A DNA stretch of 64,000 nt, taken from contig OZ244707.1 of the NCBI GenBank assembly GCA_965218875.1, positions 1,116,001 through 1,180,000 on the forward strand, in the 5' to 3' direction. Below, in pieces: positions 35,360 through 43,605 of the stretch; position 1 is the first letter of the stretch; every line of letters begins with the position of its first letter. The position numbers and the translations under genes were made by a program. The notes beneath the pieces are model-generated. The model worked only from the letters and a program-made list of their open reading frames with translations, had not been told where the DNA came from and made no database searches. The DNA comes from CBDCMJ01 sp965218875 (GTDB lineage Bacteria > Chloroflexota > Dehalococcoidia > Lucifugimonadales > UBA3495).

Positions 35360-36397
35360 TCAGAGCCTGGCGCCCACGAAGTCGGGGCGTCCGCGCACAA
35401 ACTCCGGGGCGCTCTGGGCCCTCCGGTCCGCCAACTGGAGCGACCTAAGCCCCAGCAGCCCATCCCCGGTTATCACCGCCACCGGCGTCTCCGGCGGTCC
35501 GGAAGACACCACAAGGCCGGTCTCGTAGGGACCGTTGGAGGCGCCCACCCCCCCTGCCTGGGGACCCGCGCCGCGCAAATCCTCCGGCAGGGGCAGCGGG
35601 ACCACGTCCAGCAGCTTCAGGGTCTTTCCCTCCCACTGGGTGAAGAGGCCGGGCCAGGGAAAGTAGGCCCGGCAGCGCCTGTCCAAGGCGGCGGCGGACA
35701 GGTTCCAATCGGCCTCCCCGTCGCCCCGCTGGAGCTTGCGGGTCGTGGTGGCCCGCGCCTCGTCCTGGGGCGCCGCGGTGAGGTTTTCCTCCACCCAGGG
35801 TCCCAGGCACTCCAGCAGCACCTCGGCGCCCAGAACAAACAGGTCCGAGGTCAGAGAATCAGCGGTCTCCCGGCCGGTCAGGACAAGCTCTCTTTGGGCG
35901 ATGACAGGCCCGGTGTCCATGCCCTCGTCCAGCAGCATGAGGCTGACCCCGGTGGCCGTCTCTCCCTGGAGGATGGCCGAGGCTACCGGGGACGGCCCCC
36001 TGTACCTGGGCAGGAGAGAGGGATGAAGGTTGAGGCACCCTCGCGGTGGAATGCGCAACACGGCCGGAGGCAGCAGCTTGCCGTAAGCGGCAACCACCAC
36101 TACGTCGGGACGCAGTTGCGCAAGCTCTTCCCGGACGACGCCTGCCCTCAGGCTTTCGGGTTGATGCACCGGCAGCCCGCGTTCTTGGGCGAAGGTCTTT
36201 ACCGGCGGCATCTCGACGGAGCGTCCCCGCCCTCTGGGCCGGTCCGGGGTCGTGTACACCGCCACTGGCATCAGCCCCGGCGAGGCGAGGAGGCCCTCCA
36301 GGACGGGGACCGCGGACCGCGGCGTTCCCATGAAGACCACGCGCACGGGCCCACCGGCCACGGTTAGGGCCGACCTGCGGGCGGGCGGCAAGTGCAA
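35360..36397 (-). CDS. fmt: Methionyl-tRNA formyltransferase
   Basis: A 345-residue enzyme that formylates initiator Met-tRNA. N-terminal VVFMGTPRSAVPVLEGLL, catalytic NLHPSLLPRYRGPSPVASAI (Asn, His) and LLDEGMDTGPVI (Asp), then the C-terminal OB-like domain. The frame begins with TTG at 36397; a TTG at 36391 has AGGGAG eight bases before it, and a GTG at 36346 would start right at the conserved core. Any of these gives a functional enzyme. Confidence 0.92.
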   Translation of the reverse strand: MHLPPARRSALTVAGGPVRVVFMGTPRSAVPVLEGLLASPGLMPVAVYTTPDRPRGRGRSVEMPPVKTFAQERGLPVHQPESLRAGVVREELAQLRPDVVVVAAYGKLLPPAVLRIPPRGCLNLHPSLLPRYRGPSPVASAILQGETATGVSLMLLDEGMDTGPVIAQRELVLTGRETADSLTSDLFVLGAEVLLECLGPWVEENLTAAPQDEARATTTRKLQRGDGEADWNLSAAALDRRCRAYFPWPGLFTQWEGKTLKLLDVVPLPLPEDLRGAGPQAGGVGASNGPYETGLVVSSGPPETPVAVITGDGLLGLRSLQLADRRAQSAPEFVRGRPDFVGARL

Positions 36398-36556
36398 TAC
36401 TCCCTATCAGCGGCCAGGCAGCCAGGCATGGACGCTATTGGTAGCGGCAGCCACGGCAGCAACGATAACTCACGGAATGAGCGGAATAACCCGCAGAAGG
36501 CTGCGAGGTTGGAGAATTTGGGGCGGCGGCAAGCCGGCGAACAAGCCTGACAGCGT

Positions 36557-36585
36557 TGACGCGTCCTTCATATATGCATAAAGTG
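36557..36585 (+). promoter_or_regulatory. Promoter of the HEPN/PaREP1-like gene at 36648
   Basis: TTGACG (36557-36562), 17 bases, TAAAGT (36580-36585). Predicted start near 36592. Confidence 0.5.
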
Positions 36586-36597
36586 TCCATACCAAGC

Positions 36598-36617
36598 TAT
36601 ATACACGCGTATATAGG
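36598..36617. promoter_or_regulatory. Palindrome at the transcription start of the 36648 gene
   Basis: CTATATAC (36598-36605) and GTATATAG (36610-36617) are perfect inverted arms around ACGC. It begins about six bases after the predicted transcription start: an operator, or a 5' hairpin in the mRNA. Confidence 0.6.
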
Positions 36618-36647
36618 GATGGAACCATGCGATAGGGTCGTGATGCC

Positions 36648-37028
36648 ATGGCTGTCTCGCGTAACACGGAAGCCCAGGCCATCTTCGCCGATGCCCGCCG
36701 GATGTACGATGAGGCCGTTGCACGACTGGAGGCCGGGGACGTTCGGGATGCCGCTGAAAAGGCTTGGTGCGCTACCAAGCGGGCCACGGACGCCCTGATA
36801 CTGGCCCGGACCGGGGAGGAGCCCGGCCCTACCGGTCGCACCTCCGACGCTTTGGATGGCTTGCGACATGAAGATACGAGCTTTCAAACTTTGGTGGGAC
36901 GGTACTACAGTCGCATTAGCCAGTTGCACGGCCGATGCTTTTACGAGGGCGTTTGCAACCCCGAAACCGAGCGTCGCATCCGAGAGACCGTCGACTACAT
37001 CGAAGACGCTGAGCGTATGGCCGGCTAA
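36648..37028 (+). CDS. Small helical HEPN/PaREP1-like protein, paralogue 1
   Basis: A 126-residue protein, probably all-helical. The central segment GDVRDAAEKAWCATKRATDAL resembles the helix of HEPN and archaeal PaREP1 families (GDYxxAxEKxWxAAxxAxxAL). It is clearly paralogous to the protein at 46181, sharing EKAWCAT, ALILARTGEEP, LVGRYYSRI and ETERRIRET. No catalytic RxxxxH of toxin HEPNs is obvious, and no partner nucleotidyltransferase is next to it. Function unknown; nucleotide or RNA-related role is a guess from the fold. Confidence 0.65.
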   Translation: MAVSRNTEAQAIFADARRMYDEAVARLEAGDVRDAAEKAWCATKRATDALILARTGEEPGPTGRTSDALDGLRHEDTSFQTLVGRYYSRISQLHGRCFYEGVCNPETERRIRETVDYIEDAERMAG

Positions 37029-37112
37029 TCCTGACCGCACTAGGGGCCCATCAACCCCGCCAGCCGCGACATGAAGTACTCCCGGGGCCGGTCCACGTCG
37101 ATGTGGTTGCAG

Positions 37113-37227
37113 CTTGAGCAAATGGGTCACTCCCGCTTTGCACTAAAAGTCATAGTTGAATCAGGCCGTTAGTCCAGCCAAGCTGCTCGTGATTTGGGAC
37201 ATAGAAGGCAAATTGTTGAGTGGGTGA
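37113..37227 (+). pseudogene. Fragment of an IS transposase helix-turn-helix domain
   Basis: The frame reads FALKVIVESGR, stop (TAG 37170-37172), SSQAARDLGHRRQIVEWV. This matches the start of IS3-type OrfA or related HTH proteins (KxxVVxESGxSxxxAARDLGIHRxTVxxWV). The stop and the loss of flanking sequence show it is dead. Confidence 0.55.
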
Positions 37228-37244
37228 CTTTCCATCGGGGTTCC

Positions 37245-37275
37245 AAAAGGCCGGTGTTACCAGCACCGGCCTTTT
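37245..37275. terminator. Strong bidirectional rho-independent terminator
   Basis: AAAAGGCCGGTG (37245-37256) and CACCGGCCTTTT (37264-37275) are perfect arms with loop TTACCAG. The A/T ends make U-tracts in both directions. Confidence 0.8.
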
Positions 37276-37602
37276 GTTGGCCGGTATTATGCAGATCACG
37301 GACTCGGCACGCAAACTATGGGGACGCTTATCCGGTCCTTATCTTGATGGCGTGAGCGTCGGGGGCGGCTCCTTTCTGGCATAAGTGGCAATGGGGTGGC
37401 CACGTCCGTAGTGTTCATGCCTGCGTCATGGTCACGGCTGTCCCGGGGTTTTGCACCAGCCTGCGGGGGAGCGGTAGTGCATCACTTTGAAATCGGTCCG
37501 GTTTCGTGGCTTAAACGGACTCTGCCACGTGGCACAACATTTGCAGGCCCGGCTCAGCCATGACCGGCGCAATCACGCAGGTGGGCGCCGTGCCGTCCCT
37601 TC

Positions 37603-37968
37603 CTACTTGAATGTTACGGCGCTCTCTTGGGTCTGGCGCTCGGTGGTCCCTCCCGCCGTGAAATGAACGGCATCATTGTCCCGGTTATACCGGACTTCAA
37701 AGTTCATAACCTGGCCCTCGAAAGGCGGGTACCCGGTATGTCCCCAGGTCGGCTTGATTCTACGCCTGTGGATTTCCATAGTTGAGTAGGTTGGCGCTCT
37801 CATCACAGCCCTGCAGTCCAGCAGTGGGAACTTGAGCGAACCGACCCAAGTAGCAATGTCTATACCGCTATCCGCAGGCGAACCAAACGCCGTCATCTTC
37901 GGGGTCGCCGTCCGGCGTGGATCGAACCCGATAATCACCCGCGCCCCGGGCATAGGAACGCCTGACAC
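37603..37968 (-). CDS. Hypothetical protein
   Basis: A 121-residue frame starting at GTG; ATG five codons later is possible. No hydrophobic segment or known motif; alternating polar/hydrophobic pattern near the C-terminus (VMNFEVRYNRDNDAVHFTAGG) suggests beta strands. An extended -10 (TGTTACAAT) lies about 35 bases before it. Codon use is less GC-biased than in core genes. Confidence 0.4.
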   Translation of the reverse strand: MSGVPMPGARVIIGFDPRRTATPKMTAFGSPADSGIDIATWVGSLKFPLLDCRAVMRAPTYSTMEIHRRRIKPTWGHTGYPPFEGQVMNFEVRYNRDNDAVHFTAGGTTERQTQESAVTFK

Positions 37969-38037
37969 CTATGAAGTTTCCCCCGTCTATGGCACCATTG
38001 TAACAACGCCATCGACCGATTGCCCCCGGGCCGCCGT

Positions 38038-38910
38038 TTATTCCCCCGACAGCTGACGCGCCGCCTTCTCAAACAGCGCCCGCAGCGCGCCCACGTCCGT
38101 GTCGTTCGCGCCGAGCAGCATCAGCAACTCCGGCAGCGGCCACGCTATCAGCGCGCCTTGCCGCGCCATGTAAAGGCCGATTTTCCGAATACGGAAACGG
38201 TCTTCTCTATCCAGCAGCGCGTAGCACACCACCTGGTGCAGCATCGCCTGCGACACCTTCGCGCTGACCGTGGCCTTGATATCGATAAGGCAATCGTCCA
38301 GGATGAGGTCGCCGTCGGCGCCGATGTTCAGGTCGGCGTGCCTGAGTATCGGGTTGGAGATTACGCATTTCGGCATTCGCCCCAAGAAGACGCCTTCCAG
38401 CTTCTTGGCCATCTGCGTCACGTCGCCCGCCAGGGCGTCGGGAATAGCCTCCATAACCCGCTCCGGCGTCATTTTCTCCGCTTCTAACAGCCACTCCCCG
38501 ACGACGCCCCTTCTGTATACGTCTTCCAGATGGGCGGCGACCACGCAAAGCCGGGCCAGGTAATCGTCGTCGGCCCTCCGCTCGGGCGTGAGCCCCGACC
38601 CGGCAAACCAGAGCAGCTCCGCGGTGTTGTGGCACTCCGCGGGAGCCATCATTCCCCGCCACACACGGCCCAGGGCCGCTGTGTCCTCGAAGTTGAGTGC
38701 CGGCTCAAAGAACAACCTCGCCCGGTAGTCGAACGCCGTCCCGACCAGCATCCAGGGGTAATTCTCGCGCTCTCCCGGGGGCAGAGCCGTGTCAAAATCT
38801 GACAGCTTTTTGTTGGCCGTCCTGGCGGCTGATTTGCTGGGCAAGGCTGTCCGGCATAACCGGCCGACCGGGTTTTGGGGGCTTGCTATCAGTTGGGTTA
38901 GGTTTGGCAC
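38038..38910 (-). CDS. PD-(D/E)xK nuclease-like protein
   Basis: A 290-residue protein. The segment NIGADGDLILDDCLIDIKAT has the arrangement of the PD-(D/E)xK fold: Asp of ADGD, then Asp-x-Lys in IDIKAT, followed by a helix with QAMLHQVVCYALL, where nucleases carry the Q. The N-terminal 170 residues are helical (for example RVWRGMMAPAECHNTAEL). GTG at 38910 has GGAAGGGG six bases upstream and is preferred to 39045. It could be a restriction or repair nuclease acting alone; no methylase neighbours it. Confidence 0.65.
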   Translation of the reverse strand: MPNLTQLIASPQNPVGRLCRTALPSKSAARTANKKLSDFDTALPPGERENYPWMLVGTAFDYRARLFFEPALNFEDTAALGRVWRGMMAPAECHNTAELLWFAGSGLTPERRADDDYLARLCVVAAHLEDVYRRGVVGEWLLEAEKMTPERVMEAIPDALAGDVTQMAKKLEGVFLGRMPKCVISNPILRHADLNIGADGDLILDDCLIDIKATVSAKVSQAMLHQVVCYALLDREDRFRIRKIGLYMARQGALIAWPLPELLMLLGANDTDVGALRALFEKAARQLSGE

Positions 38911-39229
38911 TTTAGACCCCTTCCCCGGCCCCTCCCCTCGGTGCCCGGCCTGCGGGCGGCCGGTGCCGTTCGGCTCTGTTGGATGACTCAGGGAAGAATA
39001 TGCAAGTCGTTGGATCGTGCCGTGGCAGGTACGAAGTCCGCCCACTTATTCATTGCTCCAGCAATGTACGTGTGAGCATCACTCTCTACATATTGGAGGG
39101 CTGCTGTCTTCTCGACCCGCCCCGAGTTAGCGGGGTTGCAAAGGGTGGTGATGTCACGGTTCTGGCCGGTGCACCACGGCTTCGGTCCCTTCATGGGTGG
39201 CTGACTTATTTTGCTAGTTGTGGTCTTTC

Positions 39230-39829
39230 CTATTCACAGATTACCCCGTCGTCGTCCCGATCGTCCATGTACTCATAAGCGGGGTCCCCACGGTAGACCG
39301 GGGTGATGCCATGCCCGCTCGCCTCCGCACAGCTAATTCTCCCATTCCCGTTGTCGTCGTAGCGGTCCAGCGCGGAGGCGGGAGTTGATTCCATTGCGAT
39401 TTCCCGTGTCTCGCAGAACGCCACCAGCCCCACTTTCAGCCTCAGGTCGTCTGTGAAGTCGTCCACGGTCAGCGTGGGCGCATACTCCCCTGCGACGAGG
39501 GCGCACACCTGAAGGGCAATCTCGTCCGCAACATCTCCAAGGTTGCTAAGGTCTACGGACTCGAAGGCATCGGCAAGGGCTTCGCTCAGCGCCTCCACGT
39601 CAACAACCGCCCCTGCGTCGGTGACCCTCGTCGCAGGGATGGGAGTGGGAATAGGTGTTGGCGTGGGCGCGAGGGTGGGAGTGGGTGTCGGCTCAGGAGT
39701 GGCAGTTGGCACCGGGGTTTCCGTCGGGGTGGGTGTAGGAGTAGGTGGCGGTTCGGACCCGCAGGCAAAGGCCCCCAGTGCGACCACCACTGTCCCGGTT
39801 AGGATGCCGAGGATGAGACGGTAGCTCAT
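39230..39829 (-). CDS. Lipoprotein with Pro/Thr linker and Excalibur-like calcium-binding C-terminus
   Basis: A 199-residue protein. Residues 1-23 form a lipoprotein signal with the lipobox Cys in GAFACGSE. A PTPTPTPTETP linker (25-66) is followed by a helical domain, and the C-terminus DRDDDGVICE matches the Excalibur motif; DDNGNGRISCAE is an EF-hand-like loop before it. Exported and membrane-anchored. It stands alone. Confidence 0.75.
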   Translation of the reverse strand: MSYRLILGILTGTVVVALGAFACGSEPPPTPTPTPTETPVPTATPEPTPTPTLAPTPTPIPTPIPATRVTDAGAVVDVEALSEALADAFESVDLSNLGDVADEIALQVCALVAGEYAPTLTVDDFTDDLRLKVGLVAFCETREIAMESTPASALDRYDDNGNGRISCAEASGHGITPVYRGDPAYEYMDDRDDDGVICE

Positions 39830-39939
39830 TGTCCAAGTTCCCCTAGACGACGATTGCTCTAGCGCTTAGTTCTTACAGCGCCCTACCGGGCCGCCGCGCA
39901 AGGTCGCGTCACACATTTGACTCACCCCCCAGCCTAGCC

Positions 39940-40269
39940 TCAATCCCCCTCGGTGGGCCGCCTCGGCGTCCAACCACCCGGCGGCAATATCCCCGCCCGG
40001 AACAGTTGGTAGAAGAACCTCGCGAACAGGTACAGGAACATCGGGACACCGCCCCAGGCCAGGACGTGTGCCCACCACACCTCTCCTGGCAATTCGTCGA
40101 TGATCGCCAGCCAGCTCCCGCTGAATATCAACCATGCCAAGAGGGCTAACACGGGGCCGATAGGGTTCACAAGGCGGACTGCAATGTCCCACAGCCTCTC
40201 CGGTAGGGCTGCCACAACCGCCAGCACCAGCGACGCTAGAAACAGGAACGAAGCTACGCCAAATAGCAT
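39940..40269 (-). CDS. Membrane protein, unknown function
   Basis: A 109-residue protein with three hydrophobic segments: residues about 1-20, 30-52 and 65-90. The ATG at 40269 (MLFGVASFLFLASLVLAVV) is chosen because the longer frame from 40311 reads through one arm of a 26-bp hairpin. It follows the 44-residue membrane peptide gene by 23 bases on the same strand. Confidence 0.55.
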   Translation of the reverse strand: MLFGVASFLFLASLVLAVVAALPERLWDIAVRLVNPIGPVLALLAWLIFSGSWLAIIDELPGEVWWAHVLAWGGVPMFLYLFARFFYQLFRAGILPPGGWTPRRPTEGD

Positions 40270-40279
40270 AGGGTCCGGG

Positions 40280-40347
40280 AAGTTGGGTGCTGCTAGGCCA
40301 CCGGGGAGCACCTACCAGCTTCCCGGTGGCCTAGCAGCACCCAACTT
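40280..40347. repeat. Long perfect hairpin
   Basis: The 26 bases at 40280-40305 are the exact inverted complement of 40322-40347. Four more base pairs (one a G-T) extend the stem inward, leaving an eight-base loop. It covers the end of the 40293 gene and the spacer before the 40269 start. Confidence 0.85.
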
Positions 40348-40427
40348 TGGGCCAGCAGGAGCGCCCCCATGTAGGCCAGTATCGAGTTGCCGATCAGCCA
40401 CTCTCTCTTGAGTGTTGATGTGGTCAT
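40293..40427 (-). CDS. Small single-span membrane peptide
   Basis: A 44-residue peptide with one membrane segment (IGNSILAYMGALLLAQSWVL). ATG at 40427 has GGAGG five bases upstream; a second ATG immediately precedes it. The last 18 codons are in the long hairpin. Confidence 0.45.
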   Translation of the reverse strand: MTTSTLKREWLIGNSILAYMGALLLAQSWVLLGHREAGRCSPVA

Positions 40428-40693
40428 CATGTCCTCCCTCCCCTTGGTGCCCTGCACGGCTCCAGCTTCTTCTCCATGATGCTCCCCGGTTAAAGCCCCT
40501 CCTGTCGGAGTACAATTCCGTCTGCAACAGCCACTCACGTCCCCAGGGGCTCGGTGCGGACTCGGCTCCCCCTGGGGCCTCCCTCCGGCACCAGGCCATC
40601 CCCACCTATACGAGGACAACGGCAGCCCCGCGCTGTCCGTCAGATGGAGTATAATGCCACGTAGAACCAAACAGCCGGTCCCAGGAGGACGAA

Positions 40694-41517
40694 ATGGGTG
40701 ATTGTATCTGGTGCCGCAACAAGGCTGGTTCAGTACCGAGCACAAAGAATGTGTCTCTAGGCGTACCAAGGCAATCGGCGACCTCCGGCAACGGGCTCGG
40801 GCGGGCGCGGTTGGGCAATCACCCGTCGATATGTTGAAAGCAAGCCTTCCCGCGATGCGGGAGCAGTACGTCCAGGATAGCGAAGTCCGGGCGGCCCTAA
40901 TCGCAGGATACGAAGACGCAGTAGACTCGTTGCTTGATGACCACGTTATCAGCGGGGAGGAGCAGTCTTCCCTCGCTGACTATGCGGACGCTCTTGGCTT
41001 ATCCCGTGCCGACCTCGACCGGAACGGAGCCTATACCAATGTGGCACTGGGGACGGTTCTGAGGGAGGTCACGGCAGGTAGGCTTCCCCACCAGCAACCG
41101 GTGCAAGGTGATCTGCCGTTTAATTTCCAGAAGTCCGAGGAGTTGGTTTGGACTTTCCAGGGGGTCACCTTGTATGAGGGGCGGTCCCGCACCCACTATG
41201 AGGGCGGCTCTCCCGCCGTACGTGTGCGGGTAATGAAGGGCGTGTATTTGCGCCAGAGCGCCATTCGAGGAGACCCCGTGATCACGACTGAACTTGTGCA
41301 CATAGACGATGGAATCGTGGCCCTGACGACCAAGCACCTCTATTTCGCAGGTAGACAGAAAAGCCATCGAACTCCTTACACAAAAATCACGTCCTTCCAG
41401 CCCTACAGCGACGGCTTGGGGGTTCAACGCGATGCTGCTTCCGCCAAGCCTCAGGTGTACAAGTTGAGGCACGGATGGTTTGCCTATAACCTGATGCGTA
41501 GTTTAGCCGAGCGGTGA
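40694..41517 (+). CDS. Zinc-ribbon / PH-like protein with a frameshift near its 5' end
   Basis: ATG at 40694 has a strong CCAGGAGGA before it and opens MGDCIWCRNK; that frame closes at about 40837. A -1 shift near 40722 joins it to the long frame, whose first residues are GWFSTEHKECVSRR. Together they make CxxC...HxxC, a plausible zinc ribbon, which neither frame has alone. The long part (to 41517) has helices (about 45-140) and a C-terminal beta-rich region (TTELVHIDDGIVALTTKHLYF) resembling PH-like domains of zinc-ribbon orphan proteins. Function unknown. A TATAAT at 40649-40654 may be its -10. Confidence 0.6.
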
Positions 41518-41562
41518 TGAAATAGGGGGGCCAGGGCGAGGGGCACTAGGGGTTGGCGTATG

Positions 41563-41994
41563 TCACGCCCATTCCAGTAACAACCAGCCCAGAGGAGCCA
41601 CCGGCAGCAGACCCCCGTAGAACCACCAGACGGAGAACGACCTCAACGTCTGTAAGACGAGCCTAGGCCCGTGGCCTTCCGGTTCCAATGTGGGCAGCGG
41701 CGGCTCGCCCGGCTGATCCACATACAACCTCAAGGCCGTCTTGTGGCTCGCCCGGTACGCCCGCTCCAGGGATACGTAATACGCGTCCAGGACTCCGAGT
41801 AATACTACGGGGAACAGCACAAACAGCAGGTGCTGCGGGACTCCTGTGCGGGACACGAGGAACAGGACCGCGGCGACCAACGTCACGCACCCCAGCTTAC
41901 AGGTCCGGCTGTTCTCCGCCAGTCGGTCGATGATGCTCTGGATCATCGCCAAATGGGACTGGGCGGTAGGTGCCCCGGGGTTGAAGGGGTCCAT
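41563..41994 (-). CDS. Multi-spanning membrane protein paired with the TIR gene
   Basis: A 143-residue protein. Residues about 15-30 (LAMIQSIIDRLAENSRTC) form an amphipathic helix; two membrane segments follow (33-48 and 53-70, before LDAYYVSLERAYRASH) and a third hydrophobic stretch is at the C-terminus (VWWFYGGLLPVAPLGWLLL). The MIQ-x-I-I-x-R-x-A-x-N-S plus LDAYY-x-x-x-ER pattern is one I know from uncharacterised proteins next to TIR-like genes. It starts 8 bases after the TIR stop, so they are co-transcribed. A membrane effector role is inferred. Confidence 0.7.
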   Translation of the reverse strand: MDPFNPGAPTAQSHLAMIQSIIDRLAENSRTCKLGCVTLVAAVLFLVSRTGVPQHLLFVLFPVVLLGVLDAYYVSLERAYRASHKTALRLYVDQPGEPPLPTLEPEGHGPRLVLQTLRSFSVWWFYGGLLPVAPLGWLLLEWA

Positions 41995-42002
41995 CGACGA
42001 TT

Positions 42003-42518
42003 CTACTGGCGGCGGTTCTTTATGGCATTTTCAACCCACCCCTCAAGGTGGTCCTTGATATAACCGTACACATCCTTACTGTCCGTGTGGGGTGGGTCAT
42101 AAGTCTTGGCGTTTTGAGGGTAATTGGCTATGGTCGAGCCGCTGCTGAGCTTGATGTAACCAAATGGGTTGTTGCCCTTGGTCGCAGCTTTGCCGTCCTG
42201 GTTGAGGAGCCTGTGGATGTAGATGCCCAGTAGCCCCTTTTTGTCGTCCCACGCCTTGGCGATTTCGTGATTGATCCACTTCCTATTGGCGGTGTGCGAG
42301 CCGATCAGGACTATCACGCAAGACCGGGTGCTCAACTGGTCGCTGATCCACCTTTTGATGGCAGCATCACCACCCCGCTTGACCTGCTCCCACGCATTGT
42401 CCGAGACGGGCTCGTCATGCTCGGTGACGCCGATGTTGCGCACTTGTCCCGCTCTCCACGCGTCGTTGTCAAAGTGGAAGCTGTAGAACGTCCGTCTTTT
42501 TGGGTGATTGGTTGTCAA
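42003..42518 (-). CDS. TIR-like domain protein (ThsB/MTH538 family)
   Basis: A 171-residue single-domain protein: RRTFYSFHFDNDAWRAGQVR at the N-terminus (strand A and the F-x-Y/F-D-x-D-x-x-R pattern), then VIVLIGSHTANRKWINHEIAKAW, in which the Glu of NHEI corresponds to the TIR catalytic Glu, then GIYIHRLLNQDG. This is the DUF1863 subfamily that in Thoeris senses infection and makes a signal from NAD. TTG at 42518 is chosen: GGAAGGAG lies seven bases before it, and longer frames add unrelated residues. Confidence 0.82.
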   Translation of the reverse strand: MTTNHPKRRTFYSFHFDNDAWRAGQVRNIGVTEHDEPVSDNAWEQVKRGGDAAIKRWISDQLSTRSCVIVLIGSHTANRKWINHEIAKAWDDKKGLLGIYIHRLLNQDGKAATKGNNPFGYIKLSSGSTIANYPQNAKTYDPPHTDSKDVYGYIKDHLEGWVENAIKNRRQ

Positions 42519-42738
42519 TTCATTACTCCTTCCCCGCTGTGGCTCCATTCTGGCCAAGAACCGCGACACATATTAGAAGCCAGGAGCGGTCACTGGCGCA
42601 AGGAGCAGTTGTCAGTAACTCCCTGACCGGCCCCGGGAACTACCTGACCCACTAAACTCCTGTCCCAGCGCGGCAGCAGGGAAGGCAGACACAATGTAAC
42701 AGGCAGACACTCAGCAGCAACGATGAAACGGGGGGCCA

Positions 42739-42987
42739 ATGGCAGGAAGGGCTTTGACCTGGGAAGAGCTACAGGATTTGCCCAATGCCGAATTGATTCG
42801 GCTGTACAACGAGGCGGCCAAAACTACTGGAGTGGGCATCGATCACCATCGAGACGCGCTGATCTGGCGCTACCAAAAGCGCCAGACCGATGTGATGGTT
42901 CGCCTCACTTGGGGGATAAGCGGTATGACGGCTGTGGTGGTCGTCGCCACTGTCATTAACGTGGTGCTCTTCGCCGTGGGCCGCTAG
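42739..42987 (+). CDS. Small tail-anchored membrane protein
   Basis: An 82-residue protein with a polar helical N-terminus (LTWEELQDLPNAELIRLYNE) and a C-terminal membrane segment (about 58-80, GMTAVVVVATVINVVLFAV). The first four bases of the opposite gene's end overlap its stop. No family recognised; it may belong to the orphan set of this island. Confidence 0.55.
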   Translation: MAGRALTWEELQDLPNAELIRLYNEAAKTTGVGIDHHRDALIWRYQKRQTDVMVRLTWGISGMTAVVVVATVINVVLFAVGR

Positions 42988-43310
42988 GCCCCGCGCCCTG
43001 GCCCCAGCATCCGCAGGTCGTGGCCGCCCCGACCCTTGCGCCGCTCGGACGCAGACAGGTGTTGCTTGGGAGCCCGCCTTGAAGCGGAGACTGAGGCCCT
43101 TGCCCTAGCCCTGGATTTGGCTTCGGCCTTTGCATCAGCGTCGGCCTGTGCCAGCATCCGATTGTATGCCTCAACGGCCTGCTCCAGTGCCCGGTAGCTC
43201 GACGGCGGGGTGAATCTTCGCGGACTCGGAGCACTTGACGAATTGGTGTCGTCTATTTTTTCGTGGTATGGTGGGCCTGTGGGCTCGTCGTCTGGTGAGG
43301 ACGAGTTCAT
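42984..43310 (-). CDS. Hypothetical basic low-complexity protein
   Basis: A 108-residue frame with ATG at 43310 and AGGAG eight bases upstream; a longer frame from 43478 lacks this. N-terminal half is Ser/Pro-rich and disordered; the middle EQAVEAYNRMLAQADADAKAE is a helix and the C-terminus is Arg/Lys-rich. Could bind nucleic acid; no family. Confidence 0.45.
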   Translation of the reverse strand: MNSSSPDDEPTGPPYHEKIDDTNSSSAPSPRRFTPPSSYRALEQAVEAYNRMLAQADADAKAEAKSRARARASVSASRRAPKQHLSASERRKGRGGHDLRMLGPGRGA

Positions 43311-43422
43311 CGGTTTTACTCCTAGGGGGCCGGGGGTGTTGTCGGCAAAACTACTGCCCCTGGCCCTTTGTTCTGTTTTGGACGCCTTCCTATTGTACCC
43401 TAAGCGATGGTGACGCCGCCTA

Positions 43423-43605
43423 TTATGGCCTTCGCCACACCTCGATAATCTTCCCCAGCACCACGAGTCCCGCCACAATTCCGACTACCCACCAGTACCA
43501 CTCCCCGGGAATCTCTACGTTCAGGCCGGTGAGTTCTTCCAACCATCCCTTTTTCCTTCGGGCCAGCATTTCCAGCAACGGCAATGTCAGGGTTAGGCCG
43601 AGCAT
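43423..43605 (-). CDS. Small membrane protein
   Basis: A 60-residue protein with hydrophobic segments near residues 1-13 and 36-54 (WYWWVVGIVAGLVVLGKII). Its ATG is in the first unit of a 14-bp repeat whose minus-strand form (ACGGTAAGGGAATG) supplies an AAGGGA and ATG. It lies 86 bases after the lipoprotein-like gene on the same strand. Confidence 0.5.
   Translation of the reverse strand: MLGLTLTLPLLEMLARRKKGWLEELTGLNVEIPGEWYWWVVGIVAGLVVLGKIIEVWRRP

Larger units (their letters stand above)
37029..37602. other. Spacer with transposase remnant and terminator
   Basis: 574 bases. It contains a helix-turn-helix transposase fragment with an in-frame stop and a strong bidirectional terminator. Nothing else is recognised from 37280 to 37602. 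Confidence 0.5.

Noticed and set aside
36648..37028. HEPN-MNT toxin-antitoxin pair.
   Set aside because: No nucleotidyltransferase gene is adjacent to either paralogue, and the RxxxxH toxin motif is not evident.
40280..40347. Hairpin ends GTTGGGT and ACCCAAC look like integron attC core sites (GTTRRRY / RYYYAAC).
   Set aside because: In attC the RYYYAAC comes first and GTTRRRY last; here the order is reversed on both strands. No integrase or cassette array is near.
41563..42518. Canonical Thoeris (ThsA + ThsB).
   Set aside because: No SIR2, macro or SLOG domain protein is present next to the TIR gene, so only a Thoeris-like arrangement is claimed.
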